18,126 nt of DNA from JBBRNV01 sp038227435 (GCA_038227435.1 JBBRPW010000013.1:1-18126); one strand, 5' to 3'; positions 6,979-13,239 are shown, counted from the first letter of the stretch. A program made the numbers and translations. The notes: generated by a model from the letters alone, not told the origin.

Positions 6979-8151
6979 ATGCCATCATCTTTTTTTATAT
7001 TTTTAGGGTTAGCTCAACTAATCCTAACTATCGGTCATTTAATGATTGCGAAAGTTTTTATTGTAGGGTTTCAAGCAACAGGCTGGTTCGAGCAATTTAT
7101 TTGGTGGAAAATGTTCATACTCAGTTTCTCTTTTATGTGGATGTCAGTTATTACAAGATATGTTAATAACACCATCTCGCGGTTTTTTTATAAACTTGCT
7201 GCAGTTTGGATGGGTATTTTCGTCTACTTATTTATAGTTTCTGCTCTATATGGCCTCATATTGGCCTTTTTTTGTGGCTATATGAGCTCTAATGCTTCGA
7301 TTATCATTACTTCTATTGTATTTATCATTCCGATTCTTTTTTCGATATACGGGCTATTAAACGCAAGAAACGCAATATTTACAAGGTATTCTTTGACCCT
7401 TCCAAACCTGCCTCAAACATGGAAAGATAAAAAAATTGTATTTATTTCCGATACTCATTTTGGACAAGTAAGAGGAGAGGGGACAGCGGGGAAATGGGCA
7501 CAACTTATCTCTACTGAAAAGCCTGACATTATCTTACACTCCGGCGATTTTTATGATGGAGTGAAAATAAATGTAGTACAAGTAGCAACAAAATTAGCTA
7601 AAGCAAGTTCAGTATTTGGAATGTTTGCAGTTACTGGAAATCATGAAAGTTTTGGAGATGATAATTACTTTGTTGATTCAATGGAGAAGGGGGGAGTAAA
7701 GGTGCTTAATGATGAAGTAATAAATGTACATGGATTATTAATTGCGGGTGCGAGATATGGAACGAATGAAAATAAAGAAAAATTCGAAAAAAATACAAAG
7801 GTGTTGTTAGAAAAAATTAATGCATTAAAAATTAAAGATGGATTAGACCCTGACGCACCAGTTATTTTACTAAAGCACGTCCCCGACAACATTGAAGTTA
7901 CTGGCATACTTGGAAACGTGCTTCAACTTTCAGGACACACGCATCGTGGACAATTGTGGCCATTTCGGTTTATCACACACAAAATATTTAAAGGATTTGA
8001 TTACGGGTATAAAGAGCAGGGGAATGAGCAGATTGATAAAGGGGGGAACAATAAAACAACTCGAGTAATTACAACAAGTGGTTTAGGAACCTGGGGTCCA
8101 CCACTCCGAACCTTTACAAATAGTGAAATTGTGGTCATAAGCTTGCAATAA
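6979..8151 (+). CDS. Membrane-bound metallophosphoesterase (YkuE/YaeI-like)
   Basis: The first 135 residues or so form about four hydrophobic helices that anchor the protein. A calcineurin-like phosphoesterase domain follows from about residue 150. All metal-binding motifs are present: Asp158 and His160 in SDTHFG, Asp190 in GDFYDG, Asn221-His222-Glu223 in GNHE, His300 in LLKHVPD, and His320/His322 in GHTHRGQLWPF. The arrangement matches YkuE/YaeI-type membrane phosphoesterases, some of which act on lipid head groups; the substrate here is unknown. Since N-terminal helices are fused to the catalytic domain, I infer that it works at the membrane face. It is monocistronic. Its last codons contain the -35 box of the next promoter. 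Confidence 0.9.
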   Translation: MPSSFFIFLGLAQLILTIGHLMIAKVFIVGFQATGWFEQFIWWKMFILSFSFMWMSVITRYVNNTISRFFYKLAAVWMGIFVYLFIVSALYGLILAFFCGYMSSNASIIITSIVFIIPILFSIYGLLNARNAIFTRYSLTLPNLPQTWKDKKIVFISDTHFGQVRGEGTAGKWAQLISTEKPDIILHSGDFYDGVKINVVQVATKLAKASSVFGMFAVTGNHESFGDDNYFVDSMEKGGVKVLNDEVINVHGLLIAGARYGTNENKEKFEKNTKVLLEKINALKIKDGLDPDAPVILLKHVPDNIEVTGILGNVLQLSGHTHRGQLWPFRFITHKIFKGFDYGYKEQGNEQIDKGGNNKTTRVITTSGLGTWGPPLRTFTNSEIVVISLQ

Positions 8152-8171
8152 AGGCTTAAAACAAGTACATT
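8143..8171 (+). promoter_or_regulatory. Predicted promoter of the unrecognised gene at 8259
   Basis: TTGCAA (8143-8148, overlapping the stop of the preceding gene), a 17-base spacer and TACATT (8166-8171). Both boxes match consensus at four of six positions. The expected start point, about 8178, falls right at the first leader hairpin. Confidence 0.45.
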
Positions 8172-8178
8172 TGTAATT

Positions 8179-8227
8179 GGAACGATCCGTACCTGTTCCT
8201 TCACTCATCTCGAGCACGATGCTCGAG
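8179..8227 (+). promoter_or_regulatory. Leader with two hairpins upstream of the 8259 gene
   Basis: Two inverted repeats stand in tandem: GGAAC...GTTCC (8179-8183 and 8195-8199) and the perfect CTCGAGCA-CGA-TGCTCGAG (8209-8227). No T run follows, so these are not terminators. The leader runs about 80 bases to the ATG and has no Shine-Dalgarno sequence. The second repeat could equally be a dimeric protein-binding site. Confidence 0.45.
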
Positions 8228-8258
8228 GTACACGTAACTGCTAGAATCGATATGTCTT

Positions 8259-8585
8259 ATGGCAATCCGCAAGCCGCAGCAAAAGTCCGCACGACCTGTT
8301 CCCCAGGTCGAAGAGTCCATCATCCAGAGCATCAGCAAGAGCTTGGCTCAGTATTGGATGAACCTCAATATGAGTGCCAACAAAGTTGTCGTGCTCGCTC
8401 GCAAACGTTTGAAGAAGATCCTCATCGAACTTCTCAATCGGAATAGTGCGACCAAGAATCTCGGGAAACCCCAAAAGTTTCCCCTCGCAACCATGATCAT
8501 CGACAGGCTCAAGCAGTTGGGCCATCTGATGATGGAGAAAAGCTATCTAACCCCCAAGCCTGCCTTTTTTGAGGCTTCCTTCTAA
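8259..8585 (+). CDS. Unrecognised small basic protein
   Basis: I do not recognise this 108-residue protein. It is basic, with a short flexible N-terminus (KPQQKSARPVPQ) and then predicted helices (EESIIQSISKSLAQYWMNLN, VVVLARKRLKKILIELLNR, MIIDRLKQLGHLMM), with no membrane segment or metal site. The last 15 residues are Pro/Phe-rich. It favours codons ending in C or G (many ATC, CTC, AAG), unlike the housekeeping genes around it. A predicted promoter, a two-hairpin leader and a strong terminator frame it as a single-gene transcript. An open antisense frame of 94 codons covers the same DNA, but the flanking promoter and terminator both favour the plus strand. A nucleic-acid-binding role is possible only by charge. 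Confidence 0.6.
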   Translation: MAIRKPQQKSARPVPQVEESIIQSISKSLAQYWMNLNMSANKVVVLARKRLKKILIELLNRNSATKNLGKPQKFPLATMIIDRLKQLGHLMMEKSYLTPKPAFFEASF

Positions 8586-8607
8586 CCCCCCGGTCTAATT
8601 TCGAAAT

Positions 8608-8655
8608 CGGAATCTTATAGTGCGCCTGCAGGCACATAGGGTTCCGGTTTTTTCG
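8608..8655 (+). terminator. Intrinsic terminator after the 8259 gene
   Basis: A long imperfect stem pairs CGGAATCTTATAGTG (from 8608) with CACATAGGGTTCCG (ending 8646), centred on the palindrome CCTGCAGG, followed by TTTTTT. It contains G-U pairs and one or two bulges. Confidence 0.8.
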
Positions 8656-8691
8656 TTCTTAATAATTCATTAAACCTATTTGGATATTCTA

Positions 8692-8719
8692 TTGATATAT
8701 AGCGAATAAAGAGTAAGAT
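8692..8719 (+). promoter_or_regulatory. Predicted promoter of the unrecognised gene at 8797
   Basis: TTGATA (8692-8697), a 16-base spacer and TAAGAT (8714-8719). The expected start point, about 8726, is again just before a hairpin. Other AT-rich candidates exist nearby, so the assignment is moderate. Confidence 0.42.
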
Positions 8720-8777
8720 ACTCCTTGGATTGAAATCCAGTATCAGACATGTTCTGATACTTCACTTCAGACTGAAC
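8717..8777 (+). promoter_or_regulatory. Structured leader with competing hairpins, upstream of the 8797 gene
   Basis: GGATT-GA-AATCC (8727-8738) is followed at once by the perfect nine-base stem AGTATCAGA / TCTGATACT (8739-8747 and 8753-8761, loop CATGT), then TTCAG-A-CTGAA. The AGTATC arm can also pair with GATACT at 8717-8722, extending the first hairpin, so two stems are mutually exclusive if transcription starts at or before 8717. No T run follows. The element lies 20-80 bases before the ATG and may control translation or mRNA stability. Confidence 0.48.
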
Positions 8778-8796
8778 CCATTCGCCGCCCTGTTCC

Positions 8797-9306
8797 ATGA
8801 AAAAATCCACAGCAAGAGTGCAACGCCGAAAGATCAGAAGAGATGCGTCTCCAAGAGACCCGAGGAGGTCGAGGAGACCAAAAAATCGTCCTTACGAACC
8901 CTCCCTCCAGAAGAAGGATGGACCAGCCCCGAGCAAAAAACAGCTTCCACCGGCGTGTAGGATTGTTTACGCTGGCGTTCTTCGGATTCTCCGTGGCGCA
9001 AAATTCAAGAATATCGGAAACGAATTCACGGATAAACAAGTGCTCGAAGAAATCGAACAAAATCCGCATGCGCGAAACTTACCTCCGAAGTTACGGGAGT
9101 TGAGGACAACGCAAGTGCTCCAGTTTCTGAATCATGAATGTGGTACCATTCGCTACGATCACGAAAAGGGGACGATCCGGCTCCTCAAGAGTAATCGAGA
9201 TGGTAGGGAAGTCTTCAGGATCGACGACGTGGTCGACTGGCCGATTCTTTACGATGATGATCAAATTGACGGTATGGGCCGCTTTAAACCGGTCGCAAAA
9301 AAGTAG
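8797..9306 (+). CDS. Unrecognised protein with a basic disordered N-terminus
   Basis: I do not recognise this 169-residue protein. Residues 1-50 are dominated by Arg, Lys and Pro (RVQRRKIRRDASPRDPRRSR) and are probably disordered. Residues 55-120 look like a small folded domain with helix-turn-helix character (FTDKQVLEEIEQ, then PPKLRELRTTQVLQFLNHE, then a beta-hairpin-like GTIRYDHEKGTIRLL). A winged-helix DNA- or RNA-binding protein is a reasonable guess, not a family assignment. An acidic stretch IDDVVDWPILYDDDQID comes near the end. G/C-ending codons and AGG/CGG arginine codons are frequent, in contrast to flanking housekeeping genes. It has its own structured leader and a GNRA-loop terminator. 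The start is ATG without a Shine-Dalgarno sequence. Confidence 0.72.
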   Translation: MKKSTARVQRRKIRRDASPRDPRRSRRPKNRPYEPSLQKKDGPAPSKKQLPPACRIVYAGVLRILRGAKFKNIGNEFTDKQVLEEIEQNPHARNLPPKLRELRTTQVLQFLNHECGTIRYDHEKGTIRLLKSNRDGREVFRIDDVVDWPILYDDDQIDGMGRFKPVAKK

Positions 9307-9330
9307 GTATAGTAAATATCTCAAACCGTC

Positions 9331-9373
9331 AAACAGCCGTGTTGAACCGAAAGGTTCAACGCGGCAGTTTTTA
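9331..9373 (+). terminator. Strong GNRA-loop terminator after the 8797 gene
   Basis: GCCGTGTTGAACC and GGTTCAACGCGGC form a 13-pair stem (one G-U pair) closed by a GAAA tetraloop (9349-9352). One mismatch and AAAC/GTTT extend it, and GTTTTTATT follows. It is an unusually stable intrinsic terminator. Confidence 0.92.
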
Positions 9374-9634
9374 TTTCGATATTTAAATAATAAATAAAAT
9401 AATCGAATTAATCTTTAACAGGCATATTCTCCTAGGGGACCTATAGTATACGTGTCGCACAATATATCTTTTGCGACACTGTTCCATAGGGTAAGAAGGG
9501 GATATAGGTATTCGGAGACTTGCATTTATTTCTCAATTAATTCATTATCTCCTTAGATTTGGAATCCTTCCAATCCTCTTACTCGACAATCATTTAAGTA
9601 AGTCAATGTATTAATTCGTTTAGATCGAACGACT
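9374..9634 (+). promoter_or_regulatory. Non-coding interval with hairpins upstream of the zinc-ribbon gene
   Basis: No credible gene lies here. After an AT-rich stretch comes TATAGT (9442-9447, a possible -10 box without a good -35) and then the perfect repeat GTGTCGCA / TGCGACAC (9452-9459 and 9472-9479, 12-base loop). ACCTATA (from 9438) and TATAGGT (near 9505) could enclose that hairpin. A second perfect hairpin, TTGGAA-TCC-TTCCAA, is at 9559-9573. An alternative short-leader promoter is TAGATC, 8 bases before the ATG. The region may be a long structured leader or contain a small RNA; the sequence does not decide between them. Confidence 0.4.
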
Positions 9635-9964
9635 ATGCCCACTATTAACGAGGTTTCAGAATGTCCTTTTTTCGAAATTCGCGAAGTCGGAAAAAAAGGT
9701 AAAAAAGCCAAAGTTATTCTCCGACCCATGGACAAGCATCTGGCTCGAGTAATCTTTCCATACCGCCCGTTTAACAAGTATTCGGAAACTCGTTTTGGCG
9801 GTAATCATTTAATGGACGATATTGCACTTCTATTGGCAGAAATTGCTACACGTTGCAGTATGTGCAACGCACCGACCAAAAAGGAGCACATTATCAATGG
9901 AGTTTGCCCAGACTGCGATGGTCGTTCTGAGGCTGACGGCACAGATCCACACCAGAAAATCTGA
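9635..9964 (+). CDS. Unrecognised small protein with a C-terminal zinc ribbon
   Basis: I do not recognise this 109-residue protein as a named family. The first 60 residues look like a small beta-rich domain (FFEIREVGKKGKKAKVIL, then HLARVIFPYRPFNKYSETRFGG). A helix follows (MDDIALLLAEIATR). A compact treble-clef or zinc-ribbon site then has two CxxC pairs: CSMC at about residues 74-77 and CPDC at about 92-95. The C-terminal tail is acidic and polar. The Cys arrangement suggests metal binding and perhaps nucleic-acid or protein contacts. Codons are richer in G/C-ending forms than in the flanking housekeeping genes. It is framed by a hairpin-bearing leader and a shared terminator. The stop is TGA, showing that TGA is a stop in this genome. 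Confidence 0.72.
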   Translation: MPTINEVSECPFFEIREVGKKGKKAKVILRPMDKHLARVIFPYRPFNKYSETRFGGNHLMDDIALLLAEIATRCSMCNAPTKKEHIINGVCPDCDGRSEADGTDPHQKI

Positions 9965-10000
9965 AAATAAGCGGGGAGTACTTCCCTTCCATTTCAAAAA

Positions 10001-10031
10001 CACCCGTCAGCTTAATAAGCGGGGTGATTTT
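10001..10031. terminator. Bidirectional terminator between convergent genes
   Basis: An outer stem CACCC/GGGTG (10001-10005 and 10022-10026) and an inner stem GCTT-AAT-AAGC (10010-10020) with a small internal loop. T-rich flanks lie on both strands. It serves both the zinc-ribbon gene (+) and the small membrane protein gene ending at 10031 (-). Confidence 0.72.
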
Positions 10032-10324
10032 TATTTCTTACTTCCCCATCGCCATTTAAAAGTTTCTGAACAGGTTGCCTCAGTTAATCCTAAAAATAAA
10101 AAAGTAATAAGAAAAAATGGAATTAAAAAATGAATTACGGTATCGCTATTTGAATGCGAAACAATTTGATCAAATTTAATTGTATCTAATGTGTCGATAT
10201 ATATGAGGAGCACGTATGCAATTGTTGCAACCCAGCCTTGCCATGTTACAGGTTTCCAACCAGCTCCGTATTTTTTTGCTTTAAACCAAATTATTTTCTT
10301 CGTTGTATCTACTTCATTATTCAT
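10031..10324 (-). CDS. Small two-helix membrane protein
   Basis: This 97-residue protein has two predicted membrane helices (VATIAYVLLIYIDTLD at about 32-48 and IHFLIPFFLITFLFLGL at about 64-80) between a conserved-looking N-terminus, WFKAKKYGAGWKPVTWQGW, and a C-terminus ending KWRWGSKK. From memory, proteins with this YGxGWxPxTWQGW...WxWG layout are widespread small hypotheticals in CPR genomes; I know of no function. The ATG at 10322-10324 is 6 bases downstream of TAAAAT, with TTGGTG 18 bases further up, so a separate leaderless transcript is likely even though the gene lies downstream of asnB on the same strand. Confidence 0.75.
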   Translation of the reverse strand: MNNEVDTTKKIIWFKAKKYGAGWKPVTWQGWVATIAYVLLIYIDTLDTIKFDQIVSHSNSDTVIHFLIPFFLITFLFLGLTEATCSETFKWRWGSKK

Positions 10325-10330
10325 TTATAT

Positions 10331-10360
10331 ATTTTATTATCTTAGAGTTTACGACACCAA
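10331..10360 (-). promoter_or_regulatory. Promoter of the two-helix membrane protein gene
   Basis: On the minus strand TTGGTG (10355-10360), an 18-base spacer and TAAAAT (10331-10336), then 6 bases to the ATG. The -35 box lies within the end of the upstream small gene. Confidence 0.5.
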
Positions 10361-10537
10361 ATGTTTTAACCATTCAAATACACTAATGAATATGGTTAAA
10401 ACAAATGTAACAACTTTAGTAATAACACCTAAAATGTATGCAAATAAAGTTGGTGGAAAAAGCCCGGCTAAAAGTGCGCCGAAACCTGTGAATTTAATAA
10501 GCAGAATAAATATAATTAGTATGATTATGATTTGCAT
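10349..10537 (-). CDS. Small hydrophobic membrane protein
   Basis: The 62 residues are almost entirely hydrophobic. They form two or three predicted helices (IIIILIIFILLIKF, then LLAGLFPPTLFAYILGVITK, then FVLTIFISVFEWL), with few charged residues. I do not recognise a family. It is transcribed in the same direction as asnB, 51 bases downstream of it. In the gap, TATAAT (10550-10555 on the minus strand) is 12 bases before the ATG, so a short-leader transcript of its own is possible. It is small and low in complexity, so the call rests on the open frame, the placement and the promoter. Confidence 0.5.
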   Translation of the reverse strand: MQIIIILIIFILLIKFTGFGALLAGLFPPTLFAYILGVITKVVTFVLTIFISVFEWLKHLVS

Positions 10538-10588
10538 AAAGTTAATTAAATTATATCACTAATTTTGGGCATTAATGATATTAATCGA

Positions 10589-12553
10589 TTATTTAAAATA
10601 TTGTTCATACCACACAGCGAGCGTATAAAATAAATAAATTTTTCGAGAATGGTCAGCAAAGCCTCGGCCGTGTTCTTCAATTAAGCCCATAATGGTTGCC
10701 ATATCATAATATTTTTTGATGAGGGGACTTGCTGAAATGCTTTCACGCATACTTTTTAGCATGTCAGAACCCGTCTTCCCTGCTTCCCTACTGTCGTTTT
10801 TGAGCCAGGTTTTAAGTGCTGTTGGAAAGCCTAATTTTTTTCTTCGAGCAGATTCTCGAGGTAAAATATTTTTCATGGCTAACCTCAATAAATATTTAGT
10901 TGTACCATTTTTGTATTTCAATGACTCTGGAATATACGAAGCAACATTTGCTACTTCAATGTCTAAAAATGGAACTCGAAGTTCAAGTGAATGAGCCATC
11001 GTCATCTTGTCAGCTTTTTGCAAAATGTCTCCTGGTAGCCAGTGATTAATATCGATGTATTGCATTTTTGCCGAATCGCTCGGTGCGTGTGCTTTCTCAG
11101 CCTTATAGTATGAATCATATGAAGGAAGAGTTGCGCTAAATGATCCAATCTCTTCAACAAAATTTCGTCCTCTCCAAATTTTTTGTACATCTTTACCACT
11201 AAAAATACGAGCATTTCCAATATACCGACTTTCGAGAGGTATAAAAAATCTTCGCAAATAATTTTTACCAAAGAAATTAATACTCGATTCGCTCAAAGGT
11301 TTAATAATACTTTCGAGCATCCATTGTGGAGCAATTCGTTTCATTATATTTAATGCGCTTGGCTCACGATAAATATTGTATCCTCCAAAAAGTTCGTCGG
11401 CCCCTTCACCCGAAAGCACCACTTTAACTTGTTGTCTAGCGGCATTCGATAAAAAATATAAACCTACTGCAGAAGGGTCGGCTAAGGGCTCATCCATATG
11501 CCACATCATTTTAGGTACGGCTTGTAAAAATAAATCGCGCGTTACATTAATTTCAGTGTGATGAGTTTTAAAATGTTTTGCAATTACGGCAGCCTCACTT
11601 GCTTCCGATGTGGCATCAAAGGTTACAGTAAAAGTAGAAAGTTTTTGTGTATTAATATTTTGACCATCTTTTATTCCCTTACTCAATTCTCTATTTCGAT
11701 TTTCAATTTCTTTGCTCAGTAATGCCACAATTACTGCGCTATCAATTCCTCCACTTAAAAATGCTCCAACGGGAACGTCCGCAATCATATGAGCTCGTAC
11801 ACTTTCACGCATAGTTTGAAGCACATGTTGAGCTAAATTTTTTTCATTTTCTGTTCGCTCTATTCCTTCTTTAGGAGAAAATTCAAAAGCCCAATATTTC
11901 TTTTCTAAAGTTTTTTGTTGAATCATGCTTACTTTAATGTAGTGGCCGGGTGGAAGTTTCCAAATTCTCTTGAAAAAAGTTTCCTGAAGCGGATTATATT
12001 GATACGACAAATATTGAAAAAGGGCCTCCTCATTAATTTCTTTTCGTGCGGCAGGATGAAGTAATAAACTTTTTATTTCTGATCCAAACGCTACGACTCT
12101 ATTTTGATCAACTAGATAATAAAGTGGTTTGATTCCAAAATAGTCTCGAGCAATAAACACTTCTTTGTTTATTTTGTCGTAAATAGCAAACGTAAACATT
12201 CCGCGAAGCATTGGTAACATTTTTGCTCCGTACTCTTCGTACAAATGAATTAATACTTCGGTGTCACTATTTGTTTTAAATCGATGTCCTTTCGATTTTA
12301 AAATATGTTGAAGTTCTTGATAATTATAAATTTCACCATTAAACACAATGGTCATCGTGTTATCTTCATTATTTATCGGTTGATGGCCTCCATTAAGGTC
12401 GATAATGGCCAGGCGGCGCATTCCAAACATCACGTCTTTATCAACAAAATAACCGGCATCATCAGGCCCACGATGGGTGATAATGGTCGTCATATCTTCA
12501 ATAAGGTCTTGTCCCCTATTGGTTTTTCCTATAACTCCTGCGATTCCACACAT
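10589..12553 (-). CDS. asnB: Asparagine synthase (glutamine-hydrolysing)
   Basis: This cytoplasmic enzyme makes asparagine from aspartate, ATP and glutamine. The N-terminal class II glutamine amidotransferase domain begins MCGIAGVIG, with the nucleophile Cys2 exposed after Met removal, and contains GPDDAGYF, RRLAIIDL and NGEIYNYQEL. The synthase domain has the ATP-pyrophosphatase signature SGGIDS at 267-272, SGEGADELFGGY, and LELRVPFLD near the C-terminus. At 654 residues it is normal for the long bacterial AsnB type. Related enzymes amidate cell-surface sugars or peptides, so a role outside asparagine supply is possible. It has a predicted leaderless promoter and is divergent from the unrecognised gene at 12660. 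Two tiny membrane-protein genes follow on the same strand. Confidence 0.95.
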   Translation of the reverse strand: MCGIAGVIGKTNRGQDLIEDMTTIITHRGPDDAGYFVDKDVMFGMRRLAIIDLNGGHQPINNEDNTMTIVFNGEIYNYQELQHILKSKGHRFKTNSDTEVLIHLYEEYGAKMLPMLRGMFTFAIYDKINKEVFIARDYFGIKPLYYLVDQNRVVAFGSEIKSLLLHPAARKEINEEALFQYLSYQYNPLQETFFKRIWKLPPGHYIKVSMIQQKTLEKKYWAFEFSPKEGIERTENEKNLAQHVLQTMRESVRAHMIADVPVGAFLSGGIDSAVIVALLSKEIENRNRELSKGIKDGQNINTQKLSTFTVTFDATSEASEAAVIAKHFKTHHTEINVTRDLFLQAVPKMMWHMDEPLADPSAVGLYFLSNAARQQVKVVLSGEGADELFGGYNIYREPSALNIMKRIAPQWMLESIIKPLSESSINFFGKNYLRRFFIPLESRYIGNARIFSGKDVQKIWRGRNFVEEIGSFSATLPSYDSYYKAEKAHAPSDSAKMQYIDINHWLPGDILQKADKMTMAHSLELRVPFLDIEVANVASYIPESLKYKNGTTKYLLRLAMKNILPRESARRKKLGFPTALKTWLKNDSREAGKTGSDMLKSMRESISASPLIKKYYDMATIMGLIEEHGRGFADHSRKIYLFYTLAVWYEQYFK

Positions 12554-12559
12554 ATAAAG

Positions 12560-12589
12560 ACAATATCATACATGGTGGTTAATTGTTAA
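12560..12589 (-). promoter_or_regulatory. Promoter of asnB
   Basis: On the minus strand TTAACA (12584-12589), an 18-base spacer and TATTGT (12560-12565) preceded by TGA as an extended -10. Six bases separate it from the ATG, which predicts a leaderless mRNA. Its -35 box overlaps the -35 box of the divergent promoter. Confidence 0.55.
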
Positions 12590-12611
12590 AGGCTTGTATA
12601 TAGGCTAATAT
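12583..12611 (+). promoter_or_regulatory. Promoter of the unrecognised gene at 12660
   Basis: TTGTTA (12583-12588), a 17-base spacer and TAATAT (12606-12611). The expected start is about 12618. The -35 box shares bases with that of asnB on the other strand, so the two promoters probably compete for polymerase or share a regulator. Confidence 0.55.
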
Positions 12612-12617
12612 GCTCGA

Positions 12618-12661
12618 GGAAAGGTTTTTGCTCCGTTCATTATTTCCCTAATCTGGGAAAT
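12618..12661 (+). promoter_or_regulatory. Leader with alternative stems upstream of the 12660 gene
   Basis: ATTTCCC-TAATCT-GGGAAAT is a perfect repeat at 12642-12661 that runs into the first possible ATG at 12660. The TTTCC arm can instead pair with GGAAA at 12618-12622, at the predicted 5' end. The two pairings are exclusive, and one of them would bury the upstream ATG. Confidence 0.42.
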
Positions 12662-13082
12662 GCGTTGCTACATTACTATGGTCCCCCTTGAGTTACACCC
12701 TACCGTCGAACATTTGATTCCCCTTACTCCTTCTCCGGCAATTCTTGCAGAAGATTTATCGCTCGATGCTTTTTTTGAAACTATCAGATCACATGCAGCA
12801 AAGTTTTCTGAAGATTCAAGACTAACCAGACTTCTAAGAGCGGTAACAAGCACCTGCCCTCCAGCAGCGATGATCGATCAAATGATCGAATGCTTAGTAG
12901 CCGATGTTTGGATTCTGAATCAAACCGACGAGGGAATGATGGCTCTTTACTACCTTCTCGCCAGACAACTGATTGAGTTGAAAGTGGCTCGCGCCTTCGC
13001 TCATCCGGAAGAAAGGCTTGAGCAAAAACATCAGACTATTTTTGTCCACCCAATTAATTACGGCAACGGGGCCGAAAATTAA
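12660..13082 (+). CDS. Unrecognised helical protein
   Basis: I do not recognise this protein of 140 residues (134 if it starts at the ATG at 12678). The second start seems more likely because the first ATG lies in a predicted leader hairpin and adds only MRCYIT. It looks soluble and mostly helical: LSLDAFFETIRSHAAKF, RLTRLLRAVTS, PAAMIDQMIECLVADVW, GMMALYYLLARQLIELKVARAF and HPEERLEQKHQ. There is no membrane segment, metal site or recognisable catalytic motif. Codons ending in C or G are commoner than in asnB next door. It has its own promoter, a hairpin leader without a Shine-Dalgarno sequence, and a strong terminator, like the unrecognised genes at 8259-9964. Confidence 0.7.
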   Translation: MRCYITMVPLELHPTVEHLIPLTPSPAILAEDLSLDAFFETIRSHAAKFSEDSRLTRLLRAVTSTCPPAAMIDQMIECLVADVWILNQTDEGMMALYYLLARQLIELKVARAFAHPEERLEQKHQTIFVHPINYGNGAEN

Positions 13083-13091
13083 CTGTCACTC

Positions 13092-13146
13092 ATCATTTCG
13101 AAATGATAATCATTGACCGCAGCTTTAAGCTCGCGGTCATTTTTTT
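13092..13146 (+). terminator. Tandem hairpins ending in an intrinsic terminator
   Basis: The perfect ATCATTT-CG-AAATGAT (13092-13107) is followed by TGACCGC / GCGGTCA (13114-13120 and 13133-13139), with an inner AGCTT-T-AAGCT stem, and then seven T residues. The second hairpin is the terminator of the 12660 gene; the first may protect the 3' end. Confidence 0.88.
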
Positions 13147-13158
13147 CGTCCTAATATA

Positions 13159-13188
13159 TTGACTATTTATTTTTATTATGTTTATATT
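13159..13188 (+). promoter_or_regulatory. Promoter of the unrecognised gene at 13240
   Basis: TTGACT (13159-13164), an 18-base spacer and TATATT (13183-13188), giving a leader of about 45 bases. The leader is AT-rich and, unlike those of the other unrecognised genes, has no perfect 5' hairpin. A long-range repeat TTATTTTTAT / ATAAAAATAA spans the promoter and leader. Confidence 0.55.
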
Positions 13189-13239
13189 AAAATGAATTTG
13201 AAACAATAAACCAAATAAAAATAACAACCCCCTCCTCTT

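Noticed and set aside
8177..8446. Open frame of 89 codons on the plus strand overlapping the 8259 gene.
   Set aside because: It starts inside the first leader hairpin and its translation is low-complexity and unlike a folded protein. The 8259 frame uses the same DNA with a better codon pattern and ends before the terminator.
568..9431. The 13-base sequence CAGGCATATTCTC occurs at 568-580 and 9419-9431, both in intergenic DNA.
   Set aside because: A few exact 13-base repeats are expected by chance in 18 kb, and the surrounding sequence is unrelated.
8192..9486. CTGTTCC recurs upstream of several of the unrecognised genes (about 8194, 8298, 8790 and 9480).
   Set aside because: Seven bases is too short, the distance to the starts varies, and one copy is inside a coding region.
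9966..10024. Direct repeat AATAAGCGGGG at 9966-9976 and 10014-10024.
   Set aside because: The second copy is part of the bidirectional terminator; the first may be a decayed copy of the same hairpin. There are only two copies and no array, so no CRISPR or mobile-element signal.
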